Origin: Pseudomonadota bacterium
GTDB taxonomy: Bacteria; Pseudomonadota; Gammaproteobacteria; Burkholderiales; Burkholderiaceae_C
Direction: 5' to 3'
Length of the DNA: 64,000 bases
Assembly (NCBI GenBank): GCA_023387335.1
Contig: JAEWIF010000019.1
Span: 62,001-126,000, forward strand
Under the pieces are notes generated by a model. That model did not search any database and had not been told where the DNA came from. It saw nothing but the letters and a program-made list of their open reading frames with translations. Position numbers and translations under genes: made by a program. This document shows, piece by piece, positions 63,897 to 64,000 of the stretch (positions are counted from its first letter, which is position 1; every line of letters begins with the position of its first letter).

Positions 63897-64000
63897 TGTT
63901 GAGTTGCGGCGGCGCACAGGGCCCACGGGACCCTGCTTTCGTGGGCATACTTGCCGGCTTTGCCCGGCCGTGACGGGCACTCCCTTCGCCCGTGCCGCAC

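Overview
The window is high-GC proteobacterial chromosome, most likely Burkholderiales (Comamonadaceae-like, for example Ramlibacter or Variovorax). This inference rests on two Bug-type (TctC) solute receptors, the gltX-metZ-purF-cvpA-SPOR-folC block, a SenB-type glycosyltransferase, a complete five-step hut pathway and a tamA-tamB pair. No plasmid or phage replication genes, rRNA or CRISPR array were seen. Genes are tightly packed; nine ATGA junctions and one GTGA junction imply translational coupling.

Left part (1-32980) is catabolic, built of modules each with a divergent regulator. (1) End of a SenB-like selenosugar synthase. (2) A sugar-acid operon on the minus strand: Bug receptor, PdxA-family dehydrogenase, enolase-superfamily dehydratase, UxaA-family dehydratase and an L-2-keto-3-deoxyarabonate dehydratase-like enzyme, with a divergent LysR regulator. 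(3) Histidine use: hutC-D-I-G-F on the minus strand and hutU-hutH plus a NitT/TauT-type ABC transporter on the plus strand, with a HutC-type operator pair and a consensus promoter between them. (4) A minus-strand operon with an SDR, a TRAP transporter, a two-subunit transketolase and a full-length transketolase, with a divergent LysR gene. (5) The lower beta-ketoadipate pathway pcaI-pcaJ-pcaF with an added SDR and a Tat-exported Bug receptor, under a divergent IclR-type PcaR with a three-repeat operator.

Between 33076 and 35691 lies a decayed integrative element at the 3' end of tRNA-Asp. It has a 20-bp duplicated tRNA end, integrase arm-like repeats at both ends, an integrase fragment, an Eco57I-like modification enzyme fragment and a truncated unknown gene. 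Internal deletion junctions can be placed near 34430 and 35040. The ancestral tRNA-Asp terminator now sits 2.6 kb from its tRNA.

Right part (35672-64000) is mostly housekeeping: tRNA-Ala/Glu/Asp, gltX, metZ, purF, cvpA, folC, argG, the TamA-TamB envelope machinery, murB, yajQ, plsY, a diverged MurA paralogue, a Nei/Fpg-type glycosylase, an acyl-CoA synthetase and a DUF2927-like secreted protein with an HExxH motif. Two intergenic regions (55194-55632 and 59991-60098) hold inverted-repeat elements that are not explained by genes.
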